DNA of 64,000 nt from an uncultured Sphingomonadaceae bacterium. GTDB taxonomy: Bacteria > Pseudomonadota > Alphaproteobacteria > Sphingomonadales > Sphingomonadaceae. Shown one piece after another: positions 27,915-36,529 of this stretch. The notes under the pieces were generated by a model. It saw only the letters and a list, made by a program, of their open reading frames with translations, was not told the origin of the DNA and did no database searches. The stretch spans positions 372,001 through 436,000 of the forward strand of contig CANLSQ010000002.1 of the NCBI GenBank assembly GCA_947493955.1, in the 5' to 3' direction. A program made the translations under genes and the position numbers. Within the stretch, counting starts at the first letter, position 1; each line of letters begins with the position of its first letter.

Positions 27915-28421
27915 ATGACAGGTCTTAGCAGACGCAAACTTGTGACCGCCGGATTGATCGGCACAGGTGCTTATGGTGTGGCGAGCTTTACCAGCATATT
28001 CGGCAGTGTAGCGAGCGCCAAATCGGGCAAGAAATTCAAGATTACCCGCACGCCGGCAGAATGGAAAAAGCGGCTAGGCCCGGCGCGCTATCGGATTTTG
28101 CGTCAAGCGGGTACGGAACGCGCCTTTTCCAGTCCTTTGGACAAGGAAAAACGACAAGGCATATTTGCCTGTGCGGGCTGCAACCTTGGACTCTATTCGT
28201 CCAAGACCAAATTTGACAGTCGCACCGGCTGGCCGAGTTTCTGGGCTCCGATCAAAGGCCGTGTGGGTACATCAACCGACTATAAAATCGGCTATCCGCG
28301 AACCGAAGTGCATTGCAGTCGCTGCGGCGGGCATCTCGGACATATTTTCAGTGATGGTCCAAAACCGACGGGCGAGCGCCATTGTATCAATGGCTTGGCG
28401 CTAAAATTCATTCCGGCTTAA
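27915..28421 (+). CDS. msrB: Peptide-methionine (R)-S-oxide reductase, Tat-exported
   Basis: A 168-residue MsrB that repairs methionine-R-sulfoxide. Residues 1-37 form a twin-arginine signal (SRRKLVTAGLIG with Arg6-Arg7), so the enzyme should act in the periplasm. Zinc ligands are Cys86, Cys89, Cys134 and Cys137; the catalytic Cys157 lies in GERHCINGLALKF. The GWPSFW segment is conserved. Export of MsrB by Tat fits a folded zinc enzyme; its reductant would have to be supplied in the periplasm. Confidence 0.92.
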   Translation: MTGLSRRKLVTAGLIGTGAYGVASFTSIFGSVASAKSGKKFKITRTPAEWKKRLGPARYRILRQAGTERAFSSPLDKEKRQGIFACAGCNLGLYSSKTKFDSRTGWPSFWAPIKGRVGTSTDYKIGYPRTEVHCSRCGGHLGHIFSDGPKPTGERHCINGLALKFIPA

Positions 28422-28433
28422 ACCGACAAATTC

Positions 28434-28817
28434 TTAGCCGCCGGCTTCGGGTGCTTCCACCTGTTGCCAGAATTCCAGCTTGACTCCGTCACAATCGAGA
28501 ATCCAGGCGAATTTGCCATAACCTTCATCGACTTGCCCCAGAATTTCGAGACCTTTGGCTTTCAGTTGTTCGACATATGCGTCCAGATCATCGACGCGCA
28601 GATTGATCATGAATTTCGCCTCGCTGGGCTCAAGATAGTCAGTATCCGGAGAAAAATGACTGATCAGGCTATAAGGTTTATCACCCTTTTCAGTGGCCCA
28701 ACTGAGCATCGGCCCATATTCTCCGTCCAACCCGAGAAATTCCTTATACCATTGCCGCGTTGCCGCCGGATCTTTCACTATGTGAAACACTCCGCCTAGT
28801 CCGGTTATCTCAGCCAT
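28434..28817 (-). CDS. VOC-superfamily (glyoxalase-like) protein
   Basis: A 127-residue protein with the paired beta-alpha-beta-beta-beta units of the vicinal oxygen chelate fold: ITGLGGVFHIVKDPAATRQWYKEFLG at the start and LDCDGVKLEFWQQV at the end. It may bind a metal through His and Glu, but the substrate is unknown. A very good ribosome site (GGAGGA) precedes the ATG. It is convergent with msrB. Confidence 0.75.
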   Translation of the reverse strand: MAEITGLGGVFHIVKDPAATRQWYKEFLGLDGEYGPMLSWATEKGDKPYSLISHFSPDTDYLEPSEAKFMINLRVDDLDAYVEQLKAKGLEILGQVDEGYGKFAWILDCDGVKLEFWQQVEAPEAGG

Positions 28818-28868
28818 AAGTCTTCCTCCGTCCCGGTTTTGCCAATCTATACAGATAGCTATCCTATT

Positions 28869-30665
28869 TTACATTCCGTTACGCAACTCTTTCGGTACCA
28901 CGCGCCACAGCACCAGATCACTGTCCCGTAATGGGACAGATCGCAGCCAATCGGGCTGCTCCCCCTCCGACAATCGGGCCCAAAGACCATCGGGATGCTT
29001 GCCAGCATAGAGCTTCAATTCGGACTCTTCTGGGCATATCGCAATATAGTCTATGTTTCTTGCGGCCAATATGTCCCGCGCCAATGCAGGTTTTGACGTA
29101 AAAATACGGATGTGGTCAGCCATGGCAGCATCGTTGCGATGATGACTAGTGGCTAGCACATTATGCGGTGTCTGCACCAGTATCTGAGGGCCAAAATCAA
29201 ACGGGGCAACAATATTGGAACGCGGCAATGCGTTAAGCCGCGCTAGCGACTCCGCTGAATCGCAAGCTGGTGCGACATCCGACTTTGCAGCTTTCTTGTC
29301 ATCACCAGTTTCCTGATTGCCACTGGCAGCATTCACAAGCCCCAGAGCCAACGGGCCGGGCAGGATCAGAAATACGACCGCCACAGTCGCTAATATCCGC
29401 TTGGCTGGACGCTCTATCTTGCGCGCAGCGCGAAAAGCATGATGAACCGCCCAGCCCACTAAGGGCAGAGCATAGACGGCCGCCACCGCTGCGGCGCGTT
29501 GCACCAGCAAGGACACCAAAAACGCCCAGACCAAAGCATAAGCCAATAGAAAGAGCCTGTCCTTGTCCGCTGCATCAGGCCGTTTCCAAAGGATGTATAT
29601 CAAGCAACCAAGACCAACGATGATCGATCCGCCAAATAGTGATACAATCTCTTTTCCCGGTTGATCCCAGATCGGCAGTCCTTCCCGCACACTGACCAGC
29701 CAGTAATCGCGTACCAGCGGGTCCAGCTCACCAAAGGCACTGCCAACGCATTGCGGCGCACTGGTATAGAATATGCTCAACGCCGCTATTCCGGAAAATC
29801 CGAGAGCGGTTAAGCGCACCAGCCACGAAACCGGTGTAAACTTTATCGCCGGCAGAATGATAATCGCGCCTGCAAAACAGGCCAACAAATGTGCCGGGGC
29901 GATCGCGTCACAATAGTTTCGCACCACATCAAACTGGCCGTGATTGAGCAGATAAAGTATAATGCTGTTGCCCAGAAATCCGGCGAGCGTCCAGAACAAC
30001 CGAACGCCTTCATCAAGCGAAATGATCCAGCGCCAGGCCAGCAACGCGATGAATGCGACGGAAAGCGGCAAACCTTCCAACGAGATAGACAACCACAATG
30101 CAAGTGCGGAACCCATGACGAGCCCCGCCTTGCGCTTTTCGGGCCAGAACATCGTCCACAGGGCGACCAGTGCCAACACAATTTGCCACCCGTGATGATC
30201 AATCCGCATGGGCCGTAGCTGCGCGATAACCGGGACAGCGGTGGCCGTCAAAGCCGCAGATAGAAGTGCAATCTTGCGGTCAAAAAGCTGTTCCGTGATC
30301 CTAGCGACCAACCACATGGCGACGCCAAGCGCTATCAAGGGGATTATGGTCATAGCAGCCGTTTCGGCCGCAGCGGGACCGATGATTGGGCCAAGCGCCA
30401 GAACCACTAATGCCAGAGGCAGCTCGATCAGGCGCGGCCAGTGCATCGGCTGGCTATCCGGCGATGCGATGCGATACTGGGTTGTGTCAAACCAGCTTTG
30501 GCCAGCCAGCCAGTCGCGCAGCTGTACCTGACGCAGCTGATCATCCGGGCCCCAGCCGATGCCTGATGCAATCTGTTCGAAAGACACAGCGCTGATCACC
30601 GCGGAAACGGCAAGCCAGATCAGAAATAACGGAAGTTTGCCACGCAAACGGTCGGTCACGGTCAT
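28869..30665 (-). CDS. Polytopic membrane protein, GT-C glycosyltransferase-like
   Basis: A 598-residue protein with about 11-13 predicted helices and a C-terminal soluble domain (about residues 470-598). Its first extracytoplasmic loop (WGPDDQLRQVQLRDWL, then PMHWPRLIELPLALV) and the later RPMRIDHHGWQI segment, with acidic residue and His pair, resemble the loops of STT3/PMT-type GT-C enzymes that use polyprenyl-linked sugars. Sphingomonad homologues are often just labelled membrane proteins. It is last in a four-gene operon; its start overlaps the preceding stop by four bases. The GT-C call is an inference. Confidence 0.5.
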   Translation of the reverse strand: MTVTDRLRGKLPLFLIWLAVSAVISAVSFEQIASGIGWGPDDQLRQVQLRDWLAGQSWFDTTQYRIASPDSQPMHWPRLIELPLALVVLALGPIIGPAAAETAAMTIIPLIALGVAMWLVARITEQLFDRKIALLSAALTATAVPVIAQLRPMRIDHHGWQIVLALVALWTMFWPEKRKAGLVMGSALALWLSISLEGLPLSVAFIALLAWRWIISLDEGVRLFWTLAGFLGNSIILYLLNHGQFDVVRNYCDAIAPAHLLACFAGAIIILPAIKFTPVSWLVRLTALGFSGIAALSIFYTSAPQCVGSAFGELDPLVRDYWLVSVREGLPIWDQPGKEIVSLFGGSIIVGLGCLIYILWKRPDAADKDRLFLLAYALVWAFLVSLLVQRAAAVAAVYALPLVGWAVHHAFRAARKIERPAKRILATVAVVFLILPGPLALGLVNAASGNQETGDDKKAAKSDVAPACDSAESLARLNALPRSNIVAPFDFGPQILVQTPHNVLATSHHRNDAAMADHIRIFTSKPALARDILAARNIDYIAICPEESELKLYAGKHPDGLWARLSEGEQPDWLRSVPLRDSDLVLWRVVPKELRNGM

Positions 30666-32032
30666 TCCCCGCTTTCAGACTTTCCCTTGGCTTTCAAATA
30701 TAGCCATGGCACACGCTCCGGATCAAACTGGGACCGGTTGTGCCTGTCAAAATAGGGCGGCATGTGATCACCGACAATCAATATATCCGCGTCGGGGAAA
30801 TCGCTGGCCGTGATCTCCTGAACCAGCGCTTTGTCAATATCGTCAAAAATCGCAAATTGGCGGCAGATCATCGGAAAATCGCTGGCCAGTTCGGCTGACA
30901 CTCTATGACAGTCATCAGCGTTCAAATTGAGACCCGTCGGCACCGGCAGATGGGCATTCAGCGTCAACCAATAGAGAAAAGTAGGTTGTTTGGCCCGTTT
31001 CAAATTCTCGGCAAGCATGGACGGAATCTGTCTATCGCAAGCGCCGGCAAAAACACCGCCGCACCATTCTGCGCCTCTTTCCTGAAGCTCTGGCCAGAAT
31101 TCACGCGTCTGAAACCCGATATTCGGATACCATTGCGTGCGCTTGAAAAACTCGCCTTTAAAACTGTGCATCGCGTGCGTGGCATAGCCTTTTTTCGCAA
31201 GCATGGCGGGCAGGCAGTTCAGCTTTGCGGCATCTGCAGCATCGAGCAACTCATAATAATCGCCCCATTTTCCGCACATTTCGCGAAATTCACCTGCGGT
31301 GGTGCTGTTATAATAGAGGCTGGTTCCCTGGCTCACATCATAGCGTGCCTGAATGGCGCTATTGTCATAATAGGCGAACAGCTTGTCTGACATAACCTTA
31401 TTGTCATGGGGTACGCCAAGCGATTCCACCATGATCAGGACCAGATGGCGCTTCCCATCAGCGCGACTCGCAAAACCGGATTTCTCCGCAGCGGATTCAA
31501 AATTGGCGCCAATTGGAGCTTCGCGAAAATAGTGACCGCGCATGCTCTGTCCCATTGCAAAATCGGTGGCAGCCAGACCAAAAATTAAAACACCGCCGAG
31601 CAAAATATATAGCGGTTTCGAAAAGTTCGTATCGCGCTTTAGCAGAAACCAGCTTGCCACCAATATGCCGAGAATCACGATCGCAGCCGCAATATATTCT
31701 ACCGAATTGGATGGCCTTATCTCGGCCAGGAATTGCATCGAATAGAGGAGCGAACTCATCCCGAGATTGAACAAACCTGCCACAAAGGAAAGAATGGAAT
31801 AGGCCATGATACCGGTAAAGGCAGCCCATTGAATGAAGCGCGGCATGCGCTTGACGACCAAGCCGACAAGGCCAGCCAAAGCAATTTCAAAATAGCGCGG
31901 CGGCGCACCGACAAACCACATTGCCATAAACGGGATATTGGCCAAACCAAGCCAGATTAATGACCAGTTGAGAAACCTTTTCAAATCTGCTGACAGGCCA
32001 GCCCGTGGGGCTTCCATTGTAAGTGCCGTCAC
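30662..32032 (-). CDS. LTA-synthase/phosphoethanolamine-transferase-like membrane enzyme
   Basis: A 456-residue protein: about five N-terminal helices (residues 20-165) and a C-terminal alkaline-phosphatase-fold domain outside the membrane. The metal-binding LVLIMVESLG is followed by NSTTAGEFREMCG, where a Thr would be the nucleophile, and by VGDHMPPYF with Asp and His ligands. In relatives these domains transfer phosphoglycerol or phosphoethanolamine from a phospholipid to a glycan or lipid. Four cysteines near CGKWGDYYELL and WCGGVFAGACD may form disulfides. It is coupled to gtrA upstream and to the GT-C-like gene downstream. Confidence 0.7.
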   Translation of the reverse strand: MTALTMEAPRAGLSADLKRFLNWSLIWLGLANIPFMAMWFVGAPPRYFEIALAGLVGLVVKRMPRFIQWAAFTGIMAYSILSFVAGLFNLGMSSLLYSMQFLAEIRPSNSVEYIAAAIVILGILVASWFLLKRDTNFSKPLYILLGGVLIFGLAATDFAMGQSMRGHYFREAPIGANFESAAEKSGFASRADGKRHLVLIMVESLGVPHDNKVMSDKLFAYYDNSAIQARYDVSQGTSLYYNSTTAGEFREMCGKWGDYYELLDAADAAKLNCLPAMLAKKGYATHAMHSFKGEFFKRTQWYPNIGFQTREFWPELQERGAEWCGGVFAGACDRQIPSMLAENLKRAKQPTFLYWLTLNAHLPVPTGLNLNADDCHRVSAELASDFPMICRQFAIFDDIDKALVQEITASDFPDADILIVGDHMPPYFDRHNRSQFDPERVPWLYLKAKGKSESGE

Positions 32033-32481
32033 CGGAATACTCCAAATTTCCGCGTCAGATAGACCGCAAAAAAGCTTACAAAAACCGCTGCGCCTTTGGC
32101 GATAACCGGCAAAGTCCCGAGATCAGTTAGCCAGCTGACAATACTGACCGTGATACCGAGGCCAAGAATGGCCGTGGCAATGAACCCCACACGCTGCAAT
32201 TGCAAAGCAGCGCCTTCTCTGGTTTTGCCCGGAAATACAAAGCTTGATGAAATCAGCCAGTGCACGACTATCCCCGCCGAATAGCCTGCCGCCGATGCCC
32301 ATCCAGGGTCGGACGCGAAAGCGACCAGAACCATGAACAGGGCAACATCAAAGGCAAGGCTGACAATGCTCGCCAGCAAATAGCGGGTGATGGAAAAACG
32401 GTTCAGCAAAGCCAGTGGCCCGGGCAGATTTCCTACCCAGAGCCCGACGGTAGACCGTCTATCCTGGCCGCTACGCTCCAT
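32029..32481 (-). CDS. GtrA family membrane protein
   Basis: A 150-residue protein with four predicted helices (about residues 28-48, 58-78, 90-112, 122-142) and the family features RYLLASIVSLAFDVALF and a C-terminal YLTRKFGVF. GtrA-like proteins are thought to flip polyprenyl-phosphate sugars for O-antigen or cell-wall glycosylation. It starts five bases after the flavoprotein stop and overlaps the next gene. The usual partner, a GtrB-like polyprenyl-phosphate glycosyltransferase, is not in the operon. Confidence 0.8.
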   Translation of the reverse strand: MERSGQDRRSTVGLWVGNLPGPLALLNRFSITRYLLASIVSLAFDVALFMVLVAFASDPGWASAAGYSAGIVVHWLISSSFVFPGKTREGAALQLQRVGFIATAILGLGITVSIVSWLTDLGTLPVIAKGAAVFVSFFAVYLTRKFGVFR

Positions 32482-32486
32482 CTCGC

Positions 32487-34049
32487 TTAAGCCGCCTTGG
32501 AAGGCTTGGTTGCCGCTGCGTCGTCTTCAATCCGGGTCGGAACATTGCGCATGCTTTCCAGCGCGGCTGCCCGGTCTTCGGAAATCACGGTTTCAGCGCC
32601 TTCATCACCGGCTTCATGATATTCGGCATCTTCGTTGACGTTCCAAACATTCCATTTGCGCGATCCAGCTTCGATATTCTCAACCGTCAGCATTGCAGTC
32701 ATCATCGCGTGATCCTGATTGTTATAGCGATGCATACCGTTGCGACCGACCATGTGCAGTGTCGGGAAGCGCTCTTCAAGATCGCTGCGCATGGCTTCGA
32801 CATTTTCCTCATAGCTGTCATCATAGACCGGATAGGCTTTTTCCTGACGCACGACAGCGCCGCCCACGACATCTTCGGGCTTACACAGGCCAAGGATTGC
32901 CATTTCTTTCTTGGCCAGCTCGACCAGGTCTTCATCGGTCGACGACCACAGGCCATCATTTTCAAAACAGAAATATTCCAGACCGACACAGGCAATCGAT
33001 TCATCCGGCACCATTTCAGGGGACCAGCTACGGAAATTCTGTACGCGGCCAACCTGCACCCGGTCATCATGGATATAGATCCAGTTATCCGGGAACAGGT
33101 CTTCGGATTTGACCATCAGAGCTACGGTCAGGAAGTCGCGATAGTTCAGTTCCTGCGCTTCCGGCAAAGACTGAGGAAGCGGGTGAATACGGGTGGCCAG
33201 TTCACGCATCGGTGCGGAGCTGATTACATGTTTGGCATTGATAACCGTCTCGCCATCTTCAGTTGCAGCCGACACGCGCCAGTTGCCATCGGCATCCTGC
33301 GCCAGTTGCTTCAGACTGTGTCCCATCAACACTTCATTGCCCTTGGACCGCACGAAATCACGCGCCGCATCCCACATCATGCCGGGGCCGAGGCGAGGAT
33401 AGCGAAAGGTTTCCAGAAGGGTCTTGGTTTCCATGCCGTCATTAGGTTTCTTGTTGAGACCCAGGGAGCGTTTCAAGCCATCGACAACAGCGCCCCAAAG
33501 GCTCAGGCCCTTGATACGCTGTGCTGCCCAATCGGCAGACATTTCGTCGCAAGGCATGCCCCATACTTTCTCAGTATAGGTTTTGAAGAAGATGGAATAG
33601 AGCTTCCAGCCAAACTGGTTGACCGTCCAGTCTTCAAAGCTTTTGACATTTTTATTCGGGAAGACTTTCGCCTTGGCATAGCTGATCATGCACAAGGTCG
33701 AACGCCAGATGCCGAGATTCCACAGGGCTTCAAACGCGCGCAGCGGATAGCTGTAAAATTTGCCTTCATAATAGATGCGGCTCATCCGCGGCCGCTGGAT
33801 AAAGTCGTCGGGCAGGATTTCGTTCCACAGATCAACGACTTCCTTGGATTTGGAGAAAAACCGGTGACCGCCAATGTCGAAACGAAAACCTTCATATTCC
33901 ACCGTCCGGCTGATCCCGCCGACATAGTTCGGATCTTTTTCGATCACTTTGACGGAATAGCCTTTCTTGCTCAGCAGATAAGCGGCGGTCAGGCCCGCTG
34001 GCCCTGCGCCGATAATGGCTACATCTACGGGGTTGGTCGCTTCGGTCAT
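32487..34049 (-). CDS. FAD-dependent oxidoreductase, UDP-galactopyranose-mutase/amine-oxidase superfamily
   Basis: A 520-residue flavoprotein. The N-terminal dinucleotide fold is [21 protein letters not shown] with Glu in VIEKDP, then [20 protein letters not shown], a layout shared by UDP-galactopyranose mutase-like enzymes and protoporphyrinogen oxidase. The C-terminal [20 protein letters not shown] completes the FAD site. Given the following GtrA and transferase genes, a sugar-nucleotide or lipid-linked sugar substrate is more likely than haem. First gene of the operon; AGGGAC ribosome site upstream. Confidence 0.75.
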   Translation of the reverse strand: MTEATNPVDVAIIGAGPAGLTAAYLLSKKGYSVKVIEKDPNYVGGISRTVEYEGFRFDIGGHRFFSKSKEVVDLWNEILPDDFIQRPRMSRIYYEGKFYSYPLRAFEALWNLGIWRSTLCMISYAKAKVFPNKNVKSFEDWTVNQFGWKLYSIFFKTYTEKVWGMPCDEMSADWAAQRIKGLSLWGAVVDGLKRSLGLNKKPNDGMETKTLLETFRYPRLGPGMMWDAARDFVRSKGNEVLMGHSLKQLAQDADGNWRVSAATEDGETVINAKHVISSAPMRELATRIHPLPQSLPEAQELNYRDFLTVALMVKSEDLFPDNWIYIHDDRVQVGRVQNFRSWSPEMVPDESIACVGLEYFCFENDGLWSSTDEDLVELAKKEMAILGLCKPEDVVGGAVVRQEKAYPVYDDSYEENVEAMRSDLEERFPTLHMVGRNGMHRYNNQDHAMMTAMLTVENIEAGSRKWNVWNVNEDAEYHEAGDEGAETVISEDRAAALESMRNVPTRIEDDAAATKPSKAA

Positions 34050-34315
34050 ATAATTGGTCCCTGTTCAAAAACACGGCACTCGACAGCGCCAGTTCATGTT
34101 TCAGCAACCGGAGTGAACGAAATTGGTTAGCGATAAGTTAACGCATGTGTAAATTTGGCCATAAGTGGCGGAAAAATGTTGAAATTCCGCAATTCCTGAA
34201 ATAAATGCGGTTTCGCAAAGGCAAAATGCCATTGCCCACACTCGGAGCTTTTTTGTTAGAGAATGTAACAACCAGCTGATTTGAAACCCGTTTAGCGTTT
34301 CAAATCAAAGCAGCG
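34050..34315. other. Divergent intergenic region between glycan operon and TopAI-YjhQ genes
   Basis: About 265 bases without a gene, AT-rich in its centre. It must hold the promoter of the leftward flavoprotein operon and that of the rightward toxin operon. The only strong structure is the inverted repeat at 34277-34307. No convincing promoter pair of -35/-10 boxes stands out by eye. Confidence 0.5.
34277..34307. repeat. Perfect 11+11 inverted repeat upstream of the toxin operon
   Basis: TGATTTGAAAC (34277-34287) and GTTTCAAATCA (34297-34307) are perfectly complementary around a nine-base centre (CCGTTTAGC). It lies nine bases before the small upstream ORF and 77 bases before the toxin start. 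No T-run follows, so it is not an intrinsic terminator; an operator or an RNA hairpin in the leader are both possible. Confidence 0.6.
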
Positions 34316-34375
34316 ATGAAACCGGTGCGCCTGGCGCATGGGCTGTTTTATCGCATGTTATGGTTTAATCTCTGA
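34316..34375 (+). CDS. Candidate 19-codon leader peptide ORF (uORF)
   Basis: ATG at 34316 opens 19 codons (MKPVRLAHGLFYRMLWFNL) that end with TGA at 34373, nine bases before the toxin ATG. The toxin itself has no strong ribosome site (only TGAG, which overlaps the uORF stop), so re-initiation or coupling is plausible. In E. coli, topAI is reported to be controlled by a leader ORF that senses stalled ribosomes; position is the only similarity claimed here. A short ORF of this size can arise by chance and its own ribosome site is weak. Confidence 0.4.
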   Translation: MKPVRLAHGLFYRMLWFNL

Positions 34376-34384
34376 GTAAATATA

Positions 34385-34642
34385 ATGAACATTTCCAAAG
34401 CCGAGCAACGCGTGCTTCACGCGCTCGCTCAAGGCGGGCATATCCGCCATAAACGTAATAAAAACAGCAAGATCGATGAAGTGATGTGTGTGACCCGGGA
34501 CGGTTACATATTGTCCGACTGCACGCTTGACGTCTTTGCGCGTCTCCGGCGCAGGCGGCTGATCATGTCCCGAAGGGGTAGCCCCTATCGCATCTCTCAT
34601 CTCGGCAGGGTGTCTGTACGCCCTCAACTCGACAACAGATAA
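34385..34642 (+). CDS. YjhX/TopAI-family toxin (topoisomerase I inhibitor family)
   Basis: An 85-residue UPF0386 protein collinear with E. coli YjhX (TopAI): the N-terminal [18 protein letters not shown], central [13 protein letters not shown] and C-terminal QLDNR all match the family as recalled. E. coli TopAI binds topoisomerase I and blocks its activity; overproduction halts growth. The winged-helix-like fold and basic surface ([13 protein letters not shown]) fit this. A GNAT gene follows nine bases later, as yjhQ does in E. coli. Preceded by an inverted repeat and a uORF. Confidence 0.85.
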   Translation: MNISKAEQRVLHALAQGGHIRHKRNKNSKIDEVMCVTRDGYILSDCTLDVFARLRRRRLIMSRRGSPYRISHLGRVSVRPQLDNR

Positions 34643-34651
34643 GGAAAAACA

Positions 34652-35143
34652 ATGAACCAACCCAAGCACAATCCGATCAGGCCGGCCGTCCCTGGCGACA
34701 TCCCGGCTTTGAAGCGGGTCATCGACGCAACCGATATGTTTCCCTCTGAAATGCTCGACGATATGATCGCCGACTTTTTCAACGATAAGGAAAATGATGA
34801 AATATGGCTTACTTTTGACAGCAGTGATGATCAGAATAATGCCAAGGCCATTGCCTATTGTAGGCCGGAAGAGATGACCGACAGGACGTGGAATCTGCTC
34901 CTCATCGCGGTCGATCCTGATTTTCAGGGCGAAGGCATCGGAGCCGCCCTGATGAGCCATATCGAAGATCATCTGGCCGCCCGGGGGCAGCGTGTTCTGA
35001 TAGTGGAAACATCAGGAACGGACGCCTTGGCTCGCACCCGTGAATTTTATCGGCTATGCCAATATGATCAGGAATCACGCATTCGTGATTTCTACGCAGA
35101 TGGTGACGACAAGATCACTTTCCGGAAAGCTCTGCAGAGCTAG
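34652..35143 (+). CDS. GNAT acetyltransferase, probable YjhQ-like antitoxin
   Basis: A 163-residue GNAT protein. The acetyl-CoA-binding motif A is LIAVDPDFQGEGIGAALM (about residues 88-105, pyrophosphate loop QGEGIG), followed by EDHLAARGQRVLIVETS and the motif B-like REFYRLCQY. In E. coli the neighbour of TopAI, the acetyltransferase-like YjhQ, counteracts the toxin. Here the same order and nine-base spacing are kept. A start with AAGGAAAAACA upstream is good. Whether acetylation or binding neutralises the toxin is unknown. Confidence 0.8.
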   Translation: MNQPKHNPIRPAVPGDIPALKRVIDATDMFPSEMLDDMIADFFNDKENDEIWLTFDSSDDQNNAKAIAYCRPEEMTDRTWNLLLIAVDPDFQGEGIGAALMSHIEDHLAARGQRVLIVETSGTDALARTREFYRLCQYDQESRIRDFYADGDDKITFRKALQS

Positions 35144-35200
35144 GATTTCTTGATCAAGCGCTCGGCCTGTCTCGCGACGGGTCGGGCGTTTCGTTGTGTT

Positions 35201-36529
35201 TCAATCCACCAGATCATCCGGCAGCATCGGCTCGCTCAGCAATTTTTCCATCGCTTTCCAGCGCCACACCGGAGCATCGCCCTGTTTCTCGACCCAGGCC
35301 TTCACCATGTCCTGGCCAAGGCCATAGTTGATCACATAGCTGCGATACTGATCATTAAATGACAGGGATTGTTCAGCCCGTTCGCGGCTAACCAGTTGGT
35401 ATTTCTGGATCAGGGCCAGCGCTTCATCGCGGGTAACAGTCTTGTCGAGATAGGCCTGCGCAATGACAAACCGTGCGCCTTTCAGCTCGCTCAGTGCCTG
35501 TTGCAGCTTGAAATAGTCTGCCGCGGTGTCTGGATCCAGTCCCGCCAACGGGTAAAGCACATCGCGCTCAAACGTCAGACGCTCCTCTCCCGGAAACGCC
35601 AGATCAATGCCATAATTGGCCGAACCCTCGGCGATGAGCGATTGCGGCGAGTAGAGTGGGTAGACGGAAAATTCCTGCCAGCCAAGCTCACGCGTCAGGC
35701 GTTGTTCGAGCAACATGTTGTAGACATGGTGACCGGGATAGCCTTCGTGACAGCCCAGATCGACGGCGCGGCTGATCCGGATCGGCAGATCGGTGTTGAT
35801 CTGGATCAGGCTCTGAAAATTGCCCTGATAATAATTATAGCCACTCCAGCTTTTGCCAGTAACAAATTCCATTTTGAAATTTTCATCGGCCGGTAGCGCA
35901 ATATGCGCCGCCGTCCGGCGCTTGCATTCCGCAATCGCGACATCAAAAACTGGTTTCAGGCGGTCGGTTGGTATCGTGAAGCGTTCTTGATAGGCCTCGA
36001 CCCGTTTATGTAAGGGGCCTTCACCGGGCACCAGTGCCTCAATCGTCTCCAGTGCCGCATCATAACTGTTTAGTGGTGCGAATTTGGGGGTTACGCCGAA
36101 CAGGCCTTTAGCCTCTTTGGCAAAGGGGAAAACCTCACCCTGCATCATCGCGTGCCGGGTCAGAGCTGCTTCCAGTTGCGCCGACAGGAAGCGTTTACGC
36201 GCTTCCACCAGAGCATCGTCGCTGGTAGGCAGTGCATCAAGCCGCAGCATCAGGTCAACTATACCGTTGCCCAACTCCCGCATATCACGAGGCTTGGCTT
36301 TGGCTGCTGCTGACCAATCCGCCGGACCATAATAAGCATCGACATAACCTGCTTCCTGCTCTCCCAATTCCAATGTGAGCTGCACATAGTCGCTTGCGAT
36401 ACTGTCCAGGGCAGTGCTGCGTGCAACCTTCTCCGTCGCCACGTCGGCGGGTGAGACAGTATTTTGCGGCGCTGCGCAGCTGCACAGCAACAGCATCAAG
36501 GCAAGGCCGCTCTTGCCTCGAAATGCCAT
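35201..36529 (-). CDS. DUF885 family lipoprotein (metallopeptidase-like)
   Basis: A 442-residue protein with a lipoprotein signal; the lipobox LLCSC gives an acylated Cys near residue 18. The DUF885 motif GCHEGYPGHHVYN (about residues 263-275) contains an HExxxxH-like zinc-ligand pattern, with a downstream Glu in LIAEGSANYG. These proteins resemble gluzincin peptidases but most lack a known substrate. The start shares one base with the nhaA stop (TAATG), so the two are coupled. Confidence 0.8.
   Translation of the reverse strand: MAFRGKSGLALMLLLCSCAAPQNTVSPADVATEKVARSTALDSIASDYVQLTLELGEQEAGYVDAYYGPADWSAAAKAKPRDMRELGNGIVDLMLRLDALPTSDDALVEARKRFLSAQLEAALTRHAMMQGEVFPFAKEAKGLFGVTPKFAPLNSYDAALETIEALVPGEGPLHKRVEAYQERFTIPTDRLKPVFDVAIAECKRRTAAHIALPADENFKMEFVTGKSWSGYNYYQGNFQSLIQINTDLPIRISRAVDLGCHEGYPGHHVYNMLLEQRLTRELGWQEFSVYPLYSPQSLIAEGSANYGIDLAFPGEERLTFERDVLYPLAGLDPDTAADYFKLQQALSELKGARFVIAQAYLDKTVTRDEALALIQKYQLVSRERAEQSLSFNDQYRSYVINYGLGQDMVKAWVEKQGDAPVWRWKAMEKLLSEPMLPDDLVD

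Noticed and set aside
32616-34130. 504-residue open frame antisense to the flavoprotein
   Set aside because: The sense strand has a full FAD-binding protein; the antisense frame is a shadow of it.
34358-34972. 204-residue frame antisense to the toxin and GNAT genes
   Set aside because: Both sense genes match known families and keep the E. coli order; the antisense frame has no recognisable domain.
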